Assembly: GCA_024867545.1 (NCBI GenBank)
Contig: JANFNE010000041.1
Coordinates: 1-64,000 of the forward strand
Source: Phytopythium helicoides
Taxonomy: Eukaryota; Oomycota; Peronosporomycetes; Pythiales; Pythiaceae
Direction: 5' to 3'
Length of the DNA stretch: 64,000 nucleotides
A program made the position numbers and the translations under genes. The notes under the pieces were generated by a model, which was not told the DNA's origin, ran no database searches, and saw nothing but the letters and a program-made list of their open reading frames with translations. Shown here piece by piece: positions 28,861-40,727 of the stretch; the first letter of the stretch is position 1, and every line of letters begins with the position of its first letter.

Positions 28861-29228
28861 ACAGCAGCACGCCACACGCAAAAAGCCGTTGGGTGCGTGC
28901 AACCATATACTTTACCTACGCTGAGACACTCCGGTGCGCAGTGTGCCGGAATGTATTGGTAATTTACAAGCTCGATTTTTGAAGTACCGCCACTTCATTT
29001 TGGGATACTCTGGAAACCATCTCTGGATAAACCATTCTGGATGACACATCCATTGGATATATCATCCAGAGGAATCTAGCGCGTGGTCCACGCCATAGGC
29101 GTGGTCCACCTCATATATCTGCTGGAAAGCCAGGGCGGGTGTACCCACGACCGGTGGGTAAACCCCGTGGGTTTCCTTTCCCCCAAGCCGCCACTCCCGG
29201 ATCTGCGCCGCTTCCCCCCCTGGCGGCC
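28861..29228. other. Intergenic, MULE to ferlin
   Basis: The first ~100 bp are the continuation of the pre-insertion sequence downstream of Fanzor. Near 29080-29110 there is a short inverted repeat (GTGGTCCACGCC..GGCGTGGTCCAC). The remainder is the presumed ferlin promoter. No gene seen. Confidence 0.4.
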
Positions 29229-32200
29229 ATGGCGACGCCGTTCCGCGTGCAGATCGTCGAGGCGCGCGACATCCTGGCGGCCGACAGCAATGGCTTCAGC
29301 GATCCGTACGTCAAGATGGAGCTGCTGGACTCTCGCGGCGGCGCGCTGGCGGCGGGCGGCGCCTTCAAGACGAAAACGCAGAAGAAGACGCTGCGTCCGC
29401 GCTGGGATGAGGCCTTTGTCATCGGCGACAAGCTCGACCTGCGCGTCGCCACCACGCTGCGGCTCACGCTCTACGACTCGGACGGGCTTCTACAGCGACG
29501 ACGTGCTCGGCGTCGTCGACATCCCCGTCTCGCTCTTCCTCGGGATTGCCGAGCCGCTCGACAACTGGTACAACCTCACCAAGCACGAGAAGATGAAGAA
29601 GGACTCGCGCGGAGAGCTGCACCTCATCATCGAGAACCTGTCGGCTGCCCCCGCATCGGCATCGGCGGCGGCATCGGCGGGAGGAGCCGCTGCGGCCGCC
29701 ACGGACTCGGCGGCGGCGGCGGCACCGCCCACCGGAAGCGAACCGCCCAACCTACTCTACGTCACGCTCAAGTCGGGCAAGGACCTGCTCGGCATGGACA
29801 ACAACGGCACCACCAGCGACCCGCTCGTGCTGCTCACGTTCGCGGGACAGAAGCACCAGTCCACCAAGAAGGAGCGCACGCTCAAGCCCCAGTGGAACGA
29901 AAAGGTGGGCAACCCATTCGACAAGAAAGATACACTTTGGGGGAGAACGCTAACACTCATTTTTCACGTCGTCACAGTTCGGGTTCTTCGCGACAGAGCT
30001 CAAGGAGAAGCTGACGCTCGTCGTGGAAGACTACGATGTCACAATCAACGACTTCATGGGCAAGGCAGAGGTGTCTCTCAGCGACCTCCGTCCACACGAG
30101 GAGCAGAACCGAGCCATCGAGCTCGGGGACAAGCGCGGCAAGAAGGACAAGAAGCAGCGTGGCTCGCTTCAAATCACGTTGCTGTGGACGTACGACCCCA
30201 ACGCACGAGATATCGCTGCTAAAAAGAAGAACACATCTTTCTTCCCTGTGAACCTGAACCCATTTGAGAAGCCTGACGCTGACTACGACTCTGATGACAA
30301 CGACGGCATCGACCTTGACGAGCTGTCAAAGGACAAGAAGGATGGCAAAACGGAAGAAGAGCGGAAGAAGGAGGAGGAGGAGCGCGAGGAGAAGCGCAAA
30401 GCGCTCGAGTCCGAGCTCAGCAACATTGAGATCAAGTCCGGTGACTATGTTGTACAGGTCCATGTGATTGAGGCACGCGATCTTGTGCCCAAGGACGCTA
30501 CTGGTACTTCCGATCCCGTCGTGTATGTCGAAGTGCTAGGCGAGAAGCAGCAGACTGCTGTCAAGAAGCAAGTGCTCAACTGTGTATGGGATGACTTGCT
30601 GATCTTCAACATCCGTAACCTTGACAAGGCAGAGGTCGAGATGGGCTACGTTCGTCTGAGTGTCATGGACGCGAACACCATTCAGCGTGCAGAGCTGATT
30701 GGTGGCGCGCAGTTTGACTGCTCGTACATCTACTCGCAGCAGAATCACCAGCTGGCGAATGTCTGGATTGGTTTGACTGACATTTCGTCGACCACGAACC
30801 AGGGTATCCAAGGTTATTTGCGAGCCTCGGTAACCATTATTGGTCCCGGCGACAAGTTAGTTCCTCCGCCTTCGCCGTTCGGTCAGCCCAGCGAAGACTC
30901 GATGGACACCGTGCTTATGCCACCGAGTGTGACGCAGCATGTGAAGTTTGTCGGCGCCATGATCCATCAGGCTGAGCACCTGCCGCCGATGGATATCAAC
31001 CTCACCAGCAACGGTCTTGACGCTTACATCAAGGCCCGCGTTGCCGGCGGAGATCCCGTGCGCACTCGCGTTCGCTCCAAGAAGGGCAAGCGTTATGAGT
31101 TGAATCCATCGTTCAACGAAGAGCTGCTCATGGTGATCCGCGAGCCGTCCATGGCTGACTCGATCCAGTTGGCTGTGTATGATTGGGATCAGGTTGGCTC
31201 TGATGAGTTGGTTGCGACTATGTACCAGAGCGTTAAGTTGATCAAGGCAGTTGGAGGCAAGCTTGGTCCAATGTGGGTGAATCTCTACGGCGCCCCACTT
31301 GGTCTCAAGAACCTCGCCATTGGTGACAATGTCAAGAAGCAGATGAACACGTATCCTGAAGTTGCCAGCACATACCGTGGACGAGTCTTGATGACGCTAC
31401 GCATCGTGGACAATGAGGACCAGTCTCTGGATGAGACGAACCAGAAGCGCAACATGAAGAAGCTGCCTCCTGATCTCTACCCGCGCGAGCGCATCTATCG
31501 CATGCGCGCTCACTTTGTGTGGGGCTGCGAAATTCCGTCGCTCACAATCAATGGCATCAAGACGAAGATTCAACTTGTCATGTCGTGTGGTCTCAACGAG
31601 ATTGCGTCTTCCCGCTCCAAGAATGTCAACGGTGTTGTGGAGTGGAATGATATGGAAGAAAGCGAAAAGATGCTGCTTCCCGAGGATCTCAGCCAGGTTC
31701 CCGATATTTTCCTGCACCTATGCCGTGGCGAAGGTGATTCTCGTCGTGGTGTCTGCTTCGCGCGCTTCAAGGCCAAGGACTTGCTGGAGGCTCAAGGCGG
31801 CTTCAATAGCGAGGTGAAATGGATTTCACTCAAGGAGGACAACGCGGTGAATGCGCTGGACGACGAGACCTTCCCCGGCAATGTTCTTGTGCGCTTGGGT
31901 TTTGGAACAGAGGAGATGGCGATGGCGGCGCCATGGAGCCGCTCAGACCTTGAAGCTGTGAACAAGCGTGTGCCGTACCAGCTCCGCGTCCACGTTTACC
32001 AGGGTCGTCGTCTTCCTCCTGCCGACTCGAATGGTCTGCTGGACCCTTTCCTAACTGTCCGCTGCATGGGTGAGAAGCCAAAGTCGACAACAAAGAAGAA
32101 GAAGACGCGCGATCCTCTCTTCTACGAGACGATATGCTTTGATATCAACCTGCCGGATCTCAAATATGCACCCCAAGTGTTGCTGCGCGTCATGGACTTT

Positions 32201-34618
32201 GACGATTTCGATGCTGATGACTACGTTGGTCTTGTTGCGCTTAACCTAGCGGAGGCGCATATTCGAACGTCTGAACAGCTATCTAGTGGCAAGTTGAACA
32301 CTTTGCCAGATCCGAAATGGTATCCGCTGCAATTCCAAGAGCCTGGCGACTCAGAGGGTGAAATCCTGGCGTCGCTCGAGCTCATCCGGAAGCAGTTCCC
32401 AGACGAGAAGATTCCTGAGCCTGATAGCAACTCTATTGTGCCTCAGATGCGCAAGGCATTTATTGAGATCACTGTTCTTGGTCTACGCAACATGGAGCCA
32501 TACCAGTTCCTGCCCATTCAGCTGCCTTTCGTGGAGTTTGTGCTTGGTGGCAAGGACCACGCTTCGAACGAGATGATCACGGAGAAGTCGAAGCGACCGT
32601 CTGGCGCCAACCCGAACTTCCTTCAGCGCATCGTCAAGCCCGTTGAGCTGCCATTAAACGCCCACTTTGCGCCGCGTCTGAATATTATCGTGAAGGACAC
32701 GCGTCTAGGTGGCTTCCAGACACCCATCATCGGGTCGGCATCTATTGAGATGTCTACCAAGATTCCGTGGTCGAAGCATTACCGTCCTCCACAGAGCGAT
32801 ACGTTCGCGCAGATTGAATTGGATTCTGCAAGTGAGACGGAGGATGATTTTGAAGACGACTCGCCGTTGCTCGGCAAGAAGCAAAAGACCTTCAAGACCG
32901 ATAGTAAGGAGGACCCGCTGTTGGACTCGGTGGACAATGGAGCGGGCGTATTCGGTGCGTTGAAGTCTATGGGAGTGGACTTTGACCCGAACGGCAACTT
33001 TGATGATCAGGCATCGCGTCTGTCAAGCAACAAGGATGATGACGATGAAGATCACACGAAGAAATACTTGAAGCATCGTGAATTGCTCGAGGGTGACCTT
33101 GAAACCGAACTCAAGACGACACCATTTGAGAAGTACGCTCTGTACATTGGCAAGAAGAAAAAGAAGAAGTCGCTGCTGTCGTCACTCAACCTCTTCTCCA
33201 AGAAGACAATCACACCCTCGGGCAATAGTGACGTGGGAATTTACAAGATGGCGGGTGTATTCAAGGGTCTCATTCGCGTTATTGAGCGAGAGGATGAACC
33301 CCCACTTGTTGACATTGACCGCTTGCTGACATCGCTTCCCTACGAGATTCGCGTCTACGTGCTTGATGGTACTGGATTTGCTCCGATGGACATCGGGCTC
33401 AACGGTCGACCTGGAAAGTCGGACCCATACCTGCGGCTCACACTGGGGAAACAGAAGATCAGTGATCGCAAGAACTACATCGAAGACACGACTGACCCAG
33501 ACTTCTACAAGATGTTTACGCTGAACACCAACCTTCCAGGTGCTGGCATGCTCAAAATCGAGGCCATGGACCACGATCTAGTGGGCGGTGACGACTTGAT
33601 TGGTAGCACCACTATCGATCTAGAGGACCGTTTATTTGATCAGCGCTGGCAAGACTTGGGTAAGATGTACGAGACGTCGAGCCGCCTGCGCCTCAAGCCC
33701 CTTGAGACGCGAACTCTCAACATCCCGACGTCTCGCGCACCTATGGGATCGATTAAGCTGTGGATCGACATTTTGACGCCTGCGCAGGCTCATGATTATG
33801 CCCCGATCGACATTTCGCTGCCGCCACCGGTGGATATGGAGCTGCGTGTCGTGGTCTGGAAGGCGCGTAACGTGCCGTCGTTTGATACGCTGGAAGATAT
33901 GAACGACCTGTTCTTCCGAGTTTGGATGGAGGGCTCTAACTTCCAGGAGACGGATATCCACTGGCGAGCTAAGAAGGGCAAGGGATCATTCAATTGGCGA
34001 ATGAAGTTCCCCATCGTGCTTGGCCACAAGCAAACGAATACGAAGACGCCATACTTCCACATCCAAGGCTGGGATAAGGATGTGCTGTCTGCGAACGATG
34101 CGATCGGCGAGCATATGATGGATCTTGGCGTGTACTTCCGTCGGGCGTACAAGTCGAAGGCTCGTCTTCAGCTTTTCGAGGACGATGCCGAGACACGCAA
34201 GAAGAAGAAGGCAACCTCGGATGATGATGCTGCTGTTCGCAAGATTAAGGAGGCGTCTGGACTTTGGGACGATGGCGATCCGCCTGACTCCAAGTGGCTC
34301 AAGCTCGAGAGCCTGGACCACAAGACCAACACGCGCAACTACATGGGCGAAGTGTGCATTTCACTGGAGCTCGTCCCAGCCGAGGAGGCGAAGAAGCAGC
34401 CCGTTGGCAATGGTCGGTCGTCGCCTAACAACTCGCCGTACCTGCCACCTCCGGCTGGCCGCCTCTCGTTCTCGCTCAACCCGTTCAAGGTTCTCAACGA
34501 CCTGCTCGGTCCGTCGATCTGCCACAAGTTGATGTGCTGCCTCTGCTGCGTGCTCTTCATGGTGGCCGTTTACTTCCTCGCCCCGTTCATCAACGTGATT
34601 ATCGTCGCCTCGAAGTAA
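29229..34618 (+). CDS. Ferlin-like multi-C2 tail-anchored membrane protein
   Basis: About 1771 residues with at least eight C2 domains, at about residues 1-100, 175-275, 379-475, 547-660, 891-990, 1052-1160, 1346-1450 and 1511-1625, and one C-terminal membrane anchor (CCLCCVLFMVAVYFLAPF, ~1742-1770). This is the ferlin plan: calcium- and lipid-binding C2 repeats that drive vesicle fusion and membrane repair, with the bulk of the protein in the cytosol. C2-1 (IVEARDIL..SDPYVKM) and C2-5 and C2-7 keep the Asp-rich calcium loops; others look degenerate. The intron is 29905-29977 (73 bp). A one-base excess in GGG at 29484-29486 breaks the frame inside C2-1; reading resumes as FYSDDVLGVVDIP. No other break is seen, so this may be an assembly error. 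Confidence 0.88.
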
Positions 34619-34791
34619 GCTTTGTTTGCTACATATGTAGGATCCTGCTGGTGGAATCGAGTGCTGTTTCACTGCTGTTTGCTTGCAAAATGCGAATGTT
34701 TTGTGGTTTTTGAAGTGTGTTAGCTATATATATATGAGACTTCCGGACGAAACTGGCGCAAGTGCTACTTCGTTTGCAACTGCAATTGCCC

Positions 34792-37700
34792 ATGCCCCGT
34801 GTGGGTATCGAGGTTGAAGGTGGTGGAGACCCGAACGCCCTCCTAGATGCCGAGAAAGCTCGTGCGAAGCGGCAGAAGGAGCTGCTGAAGAAGAAGCGGG
34901 CTGAGCGACGAGCTCACGCCAGGCAGCGCGCCGAAAAGGCTCAGCGAGAGCAGGAGCAGGAACAGGAGCGTCTCGCAAATGATCTTTATGCTCCGGTAGG
35001 AGAGCAGGTGCAGCAGGAGAATTCCGTCCAAGCGACTGATGAGATAGTATTCATCGACGAGAGTTCCACAGTCAATCCTGATCCTGTAGTCACCGAGGCT
35101 GATCCTCCGCTTGCTCACGGACAAATTATATCGTCGGAAGTTGATTTGAATGCAACAGAAAACGAGTCCGTGCCGGTCTACCTCTTGCCAGACGCAATAC
35201 CAGCCTCATCAAATCCGTGCAATCAGCAACTAGAGACTGCTTTTACCAACGAAGTTGCAAAAGGTGATGCCGTTGTCACCACAAAACAAGATGAGGCTGC
35301 TTCTGAAAGAGTGCAAAGTTTGCAAGGCGAAACACCCGCCTTGATCGATGTCGAGTCAGGGTCAACCATGACGGCGATCACGATGAGCACAACGACCATC
35401 GAACCAGATGCTGCGCAGGAACTGGTGCCGAAGAGCAAAGGCAAACGAAAGAAGAAAAACAGTAGCAAGTCTAATGCGCATGCTGCTGCAACTACGATAC
35501 AACAGGCACTCAAAAAGAATTTCATCAAGTGTAAATCGCTCGTGCGGCACTCATCCAAGGTGTTCGCAGCCGATGAAGTTGTTGGTTCTGCTACCGAACA
35601 GCTATCCTCTGAGCTTTTGCAAGAAAAGGAAGCGATCAGCGGTCGTATGTCGATGGAGAGACTATTTCCCAAACTCCCGTCCAGCAACAAAATTCAGCCG
35701 TTGATTACCCCATGCGACGATACGCCTGAATCAAGCCGAGAGGTTACTGAACTAGCTGCAGTCAATTCAACTAGAATATCATGCGAAGCACTTCCTGCAA
35801 GCGAACCACCGGTGAAGGCGATTGTTGGGAAGCAAGAAAGCCGGCAAAAAAGACCTGAACCACCAATCGCTTCGCCTAGTGACCCAAATGTTTCGTTGAA
35901 AATGATTATGGACGCTGAATCAACAGCTGGAATTGCTTCAAACGATAACAATCACATTTTGAAGCAACCAGATATTCCAGTTCAAGTTGACTCCTCTCCG
36001 GCTCCGGATCAGCGAGGGTCGGGACGAAAACGAGTCAAGAATAGTTCCAGTGCATCTGCATCTTCTCGCTCACACTCCTCTTCATCCTCTCGGTCATCTG
36101 CTTCATTTACCTCGTCAGCGTCGTCATCATGTTCATGCTCTTCATCTGCTTCCTGTTCATCTTCTTCATCTGAAGGAGAAAGTGACAAGCCAAATAAAAG
36201 ATTGGCACGCCCAACTCGTAGCTCCAAGAATCATGCTGGAAAGAAAGATGGACCTAGTGCAGCTCTGATTGATCGGGAAGCGATGGCCGTGCGTATCCAA
36301 GCCCATATTCGCGGCATGTTTGGTCGAAAACGCGCGCATTTGCAGCGAGAAGTACTAGAGGCAGAGTTACGTGCTGAAGCAGAACAAGAGCTAGAATATG
36401 AGGCGAGTGTCGCTATTCAAGCGCGTGCCAGGGGATTTCTCGCTCGACAAAGCCTCAAGGCGAAGAGGAAGCGAAAACGAACTTCTGACAGTGACGAGCC
36501 AGGCAATGAGGCGCGTGGCGAGGCAACTTTAAACTCAAACGGAGGGAAAATCCCAGCTCAAAAACTAGTTGAGAATGACGATGACAAGACGGGTGTGTGG
36601 CCGGATGAGCTGAATCTTGAAGCACAAGACGACTGGCAAGAGTTGAGCGAACTAGCTAGCGCTAGCGGCGAACGTGTGACGCATGAGCGATTTCTATCGC
36701 GCGGTTTACTTCGTGTGTTTTGCGGGACGTGGAACATGCATGCCAAGAAGCCGGCAGATGATGATCTGCGGCTGTGGATCCTTCGCAATAAGTACCACAT
36801 TGTTGCCATCGGCACAGAAGAGTGCGTTCACTCGATTGCCAAGAGCGTCGTGTTCACATCCAAGAAGAGCTGGGAGAAGCAGCTGACCGACGCGCTCGGT
36901 AGCGAGTACTCGCTTGTAGCTTCGCACGCACTTACAGCCATCCACCACGCCGTGTTTGTCCACGAGAGCGTAATGCCTCTTCTGAGTCATGTGCAGTCGG
37001 ATGCGGTGGCCACGGGTCTCGGCAACCAGCTCGGCAACAAGGGTGGTGTCGGCGTATCGCTATTAATTGGTGGCACTAGTTTTCTCTTCGTCAATTGTCA
37101 TTTCGAAGCGCACCAGCGAAACGTGGAGCGACGCAACGCCAATTTTCATCGCATCAACCAAGAGCTCAAACTATACCCACCTGCTACTAATAGCGGGGAT
37201 ACCGCTGGTCGAACAGGATCGACAACGGTGCCCATGGCAAGGAGATCGATGCCGCCTGTTGGTGGTGCTCCTGTCGGCGCAAACGGAAGTAGCAGACGAT
37301 CTGTGACGGGTGCTGTGCGCTCGAATTCATCTGTGAGCAGTGCCATGAAGCGACTTCCCGCGTCGGATCGGTTCGACCGCGTGTTTTGGTTTGGGGATCT
37401 CAACTACCGCGTGAACGGCACGCGGCGCATGGTGGACCAGCTGCTTTTGCATGACCAACACGCCGTGCTGCGCTTCAATGACCAGCTGTCAGTCGAGATC
37501 GCGCGCGGGCGTGTGTTCCCGCATTTTCGCGAAGGTCCGCTACATTTTCGTCCGACCTACAAGTTCGATAAGCGTTCTGCCGTGTATGACTCGTCCCCCA
37601 AGCAGCGCATCCCGTCGTGGACAGACCGCGTGCTGTTCCGGTCGAACGGCAAGCTCGACGATGTGCGAATTCTTGGCTACCGCAGCCACATGAGCTTCCA

Positions 37701-37899
37701 GAGCTCAGACCACCGACCGGTAGGCGCGGTGTTCGAAGTGGCGTTTTCCCATCCCGGGTCGACCTTACCGATCGCAGCAAGGCCGGCAGAGCAGCAGAAA
37801 CAGCAGCAGTCGCCGCCTGCCGAGAACGAGTTCGGCCGTGTCGTTGCGAGAGGATACCGTGCCAGCGAGTCCAAGAGCGAGGTCTGCTGTGTGCAGTGA
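34792..37899 (+). CDS. IQ-motif inositol polyphosphate 5-phosphatase with C-terminal CaaX box
   Basis: 1035 residues. A basic helical N-terminus and a long disordered Ser-rich region (~residues 400-470) precede two IQ calmodulin-binding motifs (VRIQAHIRGMFGRKR ~500 and VAIQARARGFLARQ ~542). The 5-phosphatase domain (~638-983) has CGTWNMHAKKP, IVAIGTEE, GLGNQLGNKGGVGVS, NCHFEAHQ, FWFGDLNYR, IPSWTDRVLF and SSDHRPVGAVFE, covering the catalytic and Mg-binding residues. It removes the 5-phosphate from inositol phosphates or phosphoinositides. A ~65-residue Ser-rich insert splits the domain before FWFGDLNYR. The C-terminus CCVQ fits a farnesylation CaaX box, as in type I 5-phosphatases, so membrane attachment is likely. 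The frame is open from 34762 but the first ATG is 34792. It starts 173 bp after the ferlin stop. Confidence 0.9.
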   Translation: MPRVGIEVEGGGDPNALLDAEKARAKRQKELLKKKRAERRAHARQRAEKAQREQEQEQERLANDLYAPVGEQVQQENSVQATDEIVFIDESSTVNPDPVVTEADPPLAHGQIISSEVDLNATENESVPVYLLPDAIPASSNPCNQQLETAFTNEVAKGDAVVTTKQDEAASERVQSLQGETPALIDVESGSTMTAITMSTTTIEPDAAQELVPKSKGKRKKKNSSKSNAHAAATTIQQALKKNFIKCKSLVRHSSKVFAADEVVGSATEQLSSELLQEKEAISGRMSMERLFPKLPSSNKIQPLITPCDDTPESSREVTELAAVNSTRISCEALPASEPPVKAIVGKQESRQKRPEPPIASPSDPNVSLKMIMDAESTAGIASNDNNHILKQPDIPVQVDSSPAPDQRGSGRKRVKNSSSASASSRSHSSSSSRSSASFTSSASSSCSCSSSASCSSSSSEGESDKPNKRLARPTRSSKNHAGKKDGPSAALIDREAMAVRIQAHIRGMFGRKRAHLQREVLEAELRAEAEQELEYEASVAIQARARGFLARQSLKAKRKRKRTSDSDEPGNEARGEATLNSNGGKIPAQKLVENDDDKTGVWPDELNLEAQDDWQELSELASASGERVTHERFLSRGLLRVFCGTWNMHAKKPADDDLRLWILRNKYHIVAIGTEECVHSIAKSVVFTSKKSWEKQLTDALGSEYSLVASHALTAIHHAVFVHESVMPLLSHVQSDAVATGLGNQLGNKGGVGVSLLIGGTSFLFVNCHFEAHQRNVERRNANFHRINQELKLYPPATNSGDTAGRTGSTTVPMARRSMPPVGGAPVGANGSSRRSVTGAVRSNSSVSSAMKRLPASDRFDRVFWFGDLNYRVNGTRRMVDQLLLHDQHAVLRFNDQLSVEIARGRVFPHFREGPLHFRPTYKFDKRSAVYDSSPKQRIPSWTDRVLFRSNGKLDDVRILGYRSHMSFQSSDHRPVGAVFEVAFSHPGSTLPIAARPAEQQKQQQSPPAENEFGRVVARGYRASESKSEVCCVQ

Positions 37900-38722
37900 C
37901 ATGGAGGGAGGGCACCATCCAAATGAACATCGAGCGTTACTATCGCGACAGACATGTTGAAGTGCCCTTCCGATTTGATTTGTTTCGCAACGAACTGCCG
38001 CGTTTCTAGAGACGTCGGCGCTGGACTTATGTGCTCGAAGCGGTCGGTCGCCAAAGAAGGCGAACGAACGATCGAATCGATCAGACACGGCCTCGTTTGC
38101 TTCAGAAGATCTTGACCCACATTTGTCCTACTCATTTGGCTGTCTCTTGCACAATTACGTCCAGGAAGTGGTCGCACCATCTTCGTCACAGCCGATCTCA
38201 CCTGTCGGCCACGCTGGCACCATGTTGTTTCATGAATTTCGTTCCCGTAGAGCGATGGAAATCGTTCACCTTGAACGAAATCGTCCGTTTTGCAATAGCT
38301 AATATGCATCGTAACAGCGTTTCGCAACAGCTGCGAAACACTTCTCCTAGTTTCAGTATGCCTTACGATATCCAAGGCTTCCAATAAACAAGACTACCTG
38401 GAAGTCATCGCATTTCGGTTGTGTCGAAATTACTCTATTCGACACAACCGAAATGTGGGCGAGAGGGACGACGCCGTCCGTTCTCTTGTCCCCCATCCCA
38501 TAGCGTCCGTACAGCAGATACTTATAAAAACATGCAGTATACTCACCCCAAGATCTTTTCATCGCATGATTTTACGAAGTTTTGCTTTGACAAAAATCTA
38601 CGGTGCACTGCACCTTCAGGTCTCACGTAGCACTCGTCCGACAGTGCGGAATTGGCAGCGCGTCACCAACTGCCACCGCTTTGCGTTCCACTCGCCACCT
38701 CCTTGGGCAAAACGTCCAGGTC
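37900..38722. other. Intergenic, phosphatase to kinase A
   Basis: No credible gene. Holds two hairpins: GTTTCGCA/TGCGAAAC (38319-38339) and the long perfect one at 38411-38455. Confidence 0.5.
38411..38455. repeat. Perfect 17-bp inverted repeat
   Basis: CATTTCGGTTGTGTCGA at 38411-38427 is followed by an 11-nt loop and its exact complement at 38439-38455. It lies midway between two same-strand genes. It could be a transcript-end or processing structure or a mobile-element remnant. Confidence 0.85.
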
Positions 38723-39634
38723 ATGGCGACGCCCGCCACGTGCATCCACGGCCGCTATGAGCTGGCCGCACTGCTCAGCGAGACGCTCTACGGCGGCGTC
38801 TTCCTGGCCAGAGACCTCAAGTCGCCACGCAGGAAGCTCGTGGTGCTCAAGCTCGTCGAGCTGCGCGAGTCGTCGGCGCTGGCGCAGGAAGCGGCCGACT
38901 CGGGCGTGCAGCAGCTCGACGACCCTCGACTGGAGCTCGCGGCCGCAGCCTTCCTCCGAGGTCGAGCTCAACACCCCAACATCGTGCAGTACTTGGAGGA
39001 ATTCGTCGAGGACGGCGCGCTCTACTTTGTGCTCGAGCACTGTGCCGACGGAGACCTGTACGCGTACGCGAGCGCGCAGGCCGAGCGGCGGCTGCCGTGC
39101 GTGGACGCGCTAAGCATCCTGTCGCAGCTCACCAACGCCGTGGCGTTCCTGCATGAGCAGAACGTGGCGCACCGCGATCTGTCGCTCGAGAACACGCTGC
39201 TGAGCGGCGGCACGTGCAAGCTGTCGGATTTTGGACTCGCGACGGCGGCCGACCGGCCGTGCGTCGAGCGCGTGGGGAAGGCGTACTACATGGCGCCCGA
39301 GGTCGTGGCGCCGGGCGTGGCGTACGACCCCAAGGCGGCCGACGTTTGGTCGCTCGGCATCATCCTGTTCGTGCTCGTGACGGGGTCTCCGCTTGTGGCG
39401 CTCGCGTCCGAGGACAACACGGCGTTCCTGTCGCTGCGCAAGTTTGGCGTGCGCAAGGTGCTGGACTCGTGGGGGGCGTCTCCTCGTCTGTTCCCGAGCG
39501 CCGTGGACCTGCTGGAGGGGATGCTCGAGGTCGATCCGTGCAAGCGTCTCACGATTGAGCAGGTGCGGAGCCACGCGGCGTTCTCGGATTGGGAGCGCGT
39601 GGTCGAGCAGCAGCTCGCGGCTGCAAGAAGCTAA
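38723..39634 (+). CDS. Protein kinase A-type, copy 1
   Basis: 303 residues, essentially only a Ser/Thr kinase domain. Seen: VVLKLVEL (ATP-anchoring Lys), HRDLSLEN (catalytic Asp, ~residue 150), DFGLA (~169), YYMAPE and DVWSLGIILFVLVTG. The glycine loop is degenerate (SETLYGGVF rather than GxGxxG). Start chosen at ATG 38723, the position shared with the inverted copy at 43422. The two copies differ at only about five residues, so the duplication is recent or homogenised. Substrate unknown. Confidence 0.88.
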   Translation: MATPATCIHGRYELAALLSETLYGGVFLARDLKSPRRKLVVLKLVELRESSALAQEAADSGVQQLDDPRLELAAAAFLRGRAQHPNIVQYLEEFVEDGALYFVLEHCADGDLYAYASAQAERRLPCVDALSILSQLTNAVAFLHEQNVAHRDLSLENTLLSGGTCKLSDFGLATAADRPCVERVGKAYYMAPEVVAPGVAYDPKAADVWSLGIILFVLVTGSPLVALASEDNTAFLSLRKFGVRKVLDSWGASPRLFPSAVDLLEGMLEVDPCKRLTIEQVRSHAAFSDWERVVEQQLAAARS

Positions 39635-40727
39635 CCCCGAAGGACCGAGACCAGATGAGATGGTCAAGCCTCTGGTCGACCGAACGATATGAACCCTGTA
39701 GATAATAAAGCATGACGTGATGAATCACTTTTCCAACGCTGTGAGTCGAACGCACTCATTCGAGCTAGTCCAGCATAATCATGATCAGTCCGCAGCAGGA
39801 ATCGTTGGACAGATAGCTGCGTCTAGTGGTGAGAGCTGACGATGTCGTCGTGGTTGGTGCATCGGCAGCGTCACCCGCCGTGAGGCGTGCCCTCAGCCAA
39901 TAGCCCTCGGGGGCTGGGCGGCACCAGACACCTCTTGACTTTCGAAGATCCGACCACTCCCAGAGGGCGGAGATGCGATGCGTTTTTCATCGTTTGCCCG
40001 CTAGAATCTGTCTGCCTACCGAGTTCGTCGGCTACCACGCCGTGGTGGCGAACATCGTGGCCATCCATCCACGACGGCGCTTCTAAAACCCCAACGGGTC
40101 CAACGACAACAGTTTTCTGTCGCCACCTTGACTCTGCCCCATGGCCCCAAAAACGATTTCCATGGAGCGTTTGGTGCGGCGTCGTGTCGGAATTCCGTGT
40201 CCATACAGGTGCACTCCTCGGATCCGAGTCGATCGTCCGTCGCCATGGCGAACTTTCGCGTTGGCCCCCGTGGTGAACAATGGACAATCGTTCAGTGAGC
40301 ACCACTGTCCCCTTCCTGAGGATTACACTCGTGGGAGACCACGATTGTTTGTTGTCGTTGGCGGGGAGTCCACCGCCCAAGGCCGTCATGATGGCATCAC
40401 ACCCCCGCAAAGTCCAGAAGGACCCTCTCGCGAACCAAAAGTCCTCAGTGACAGCCTCTTCGAGCCCAGCGGGCTACTGTCATGACGAGATCTCGCCGCC
40501 GTGTCGACTTCGACGCCTTGGCGAGCGCCTTCAGCCCTCGCGTCCGAATTGCGTAAATGCTGGTACGGCAGCATTTTCACTTACAAGAGTGGGACCTCCC
40601 ACTGGAGCGCTGCTGGAAGCTTCCAGTGCCACTGCCGCCAGAAGCGGGCGGACGTGGCTCTTCACTCGTTGGATCCCGAGCCGCTGCAGCTGCCAATGAC
40701 GCGCTTCACATCTCAGCGGGCGTCGCC
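39635..40727. other. Intergenic with unrecognised GC-rich insert
   Basis: About 1.1 kb between kinase A and kinase B. Homology between kinase B and its copy B' stops exactly at the start codon, so the sequence before 40728 differs from that before B'. An open frame on the minus strand (40389 to 39871) and one on the plus strand (39887-40276) have no recognisable domain. Possible old mobile-element fragment; not supported further. Confidence 0.35.

Noticed and set aside
37677..38384. Minus-strand open frame overlapping the phosphatase 3' end
   Set aside because: Overlaps a conserved catalytic domain in antisense, no domain, no comparative support.
39871..40410. Open frames on both strands before kinase B
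   Set aside because: Looked for protease, RT or transposase motifs and found none; kept only as an unrecognised region.
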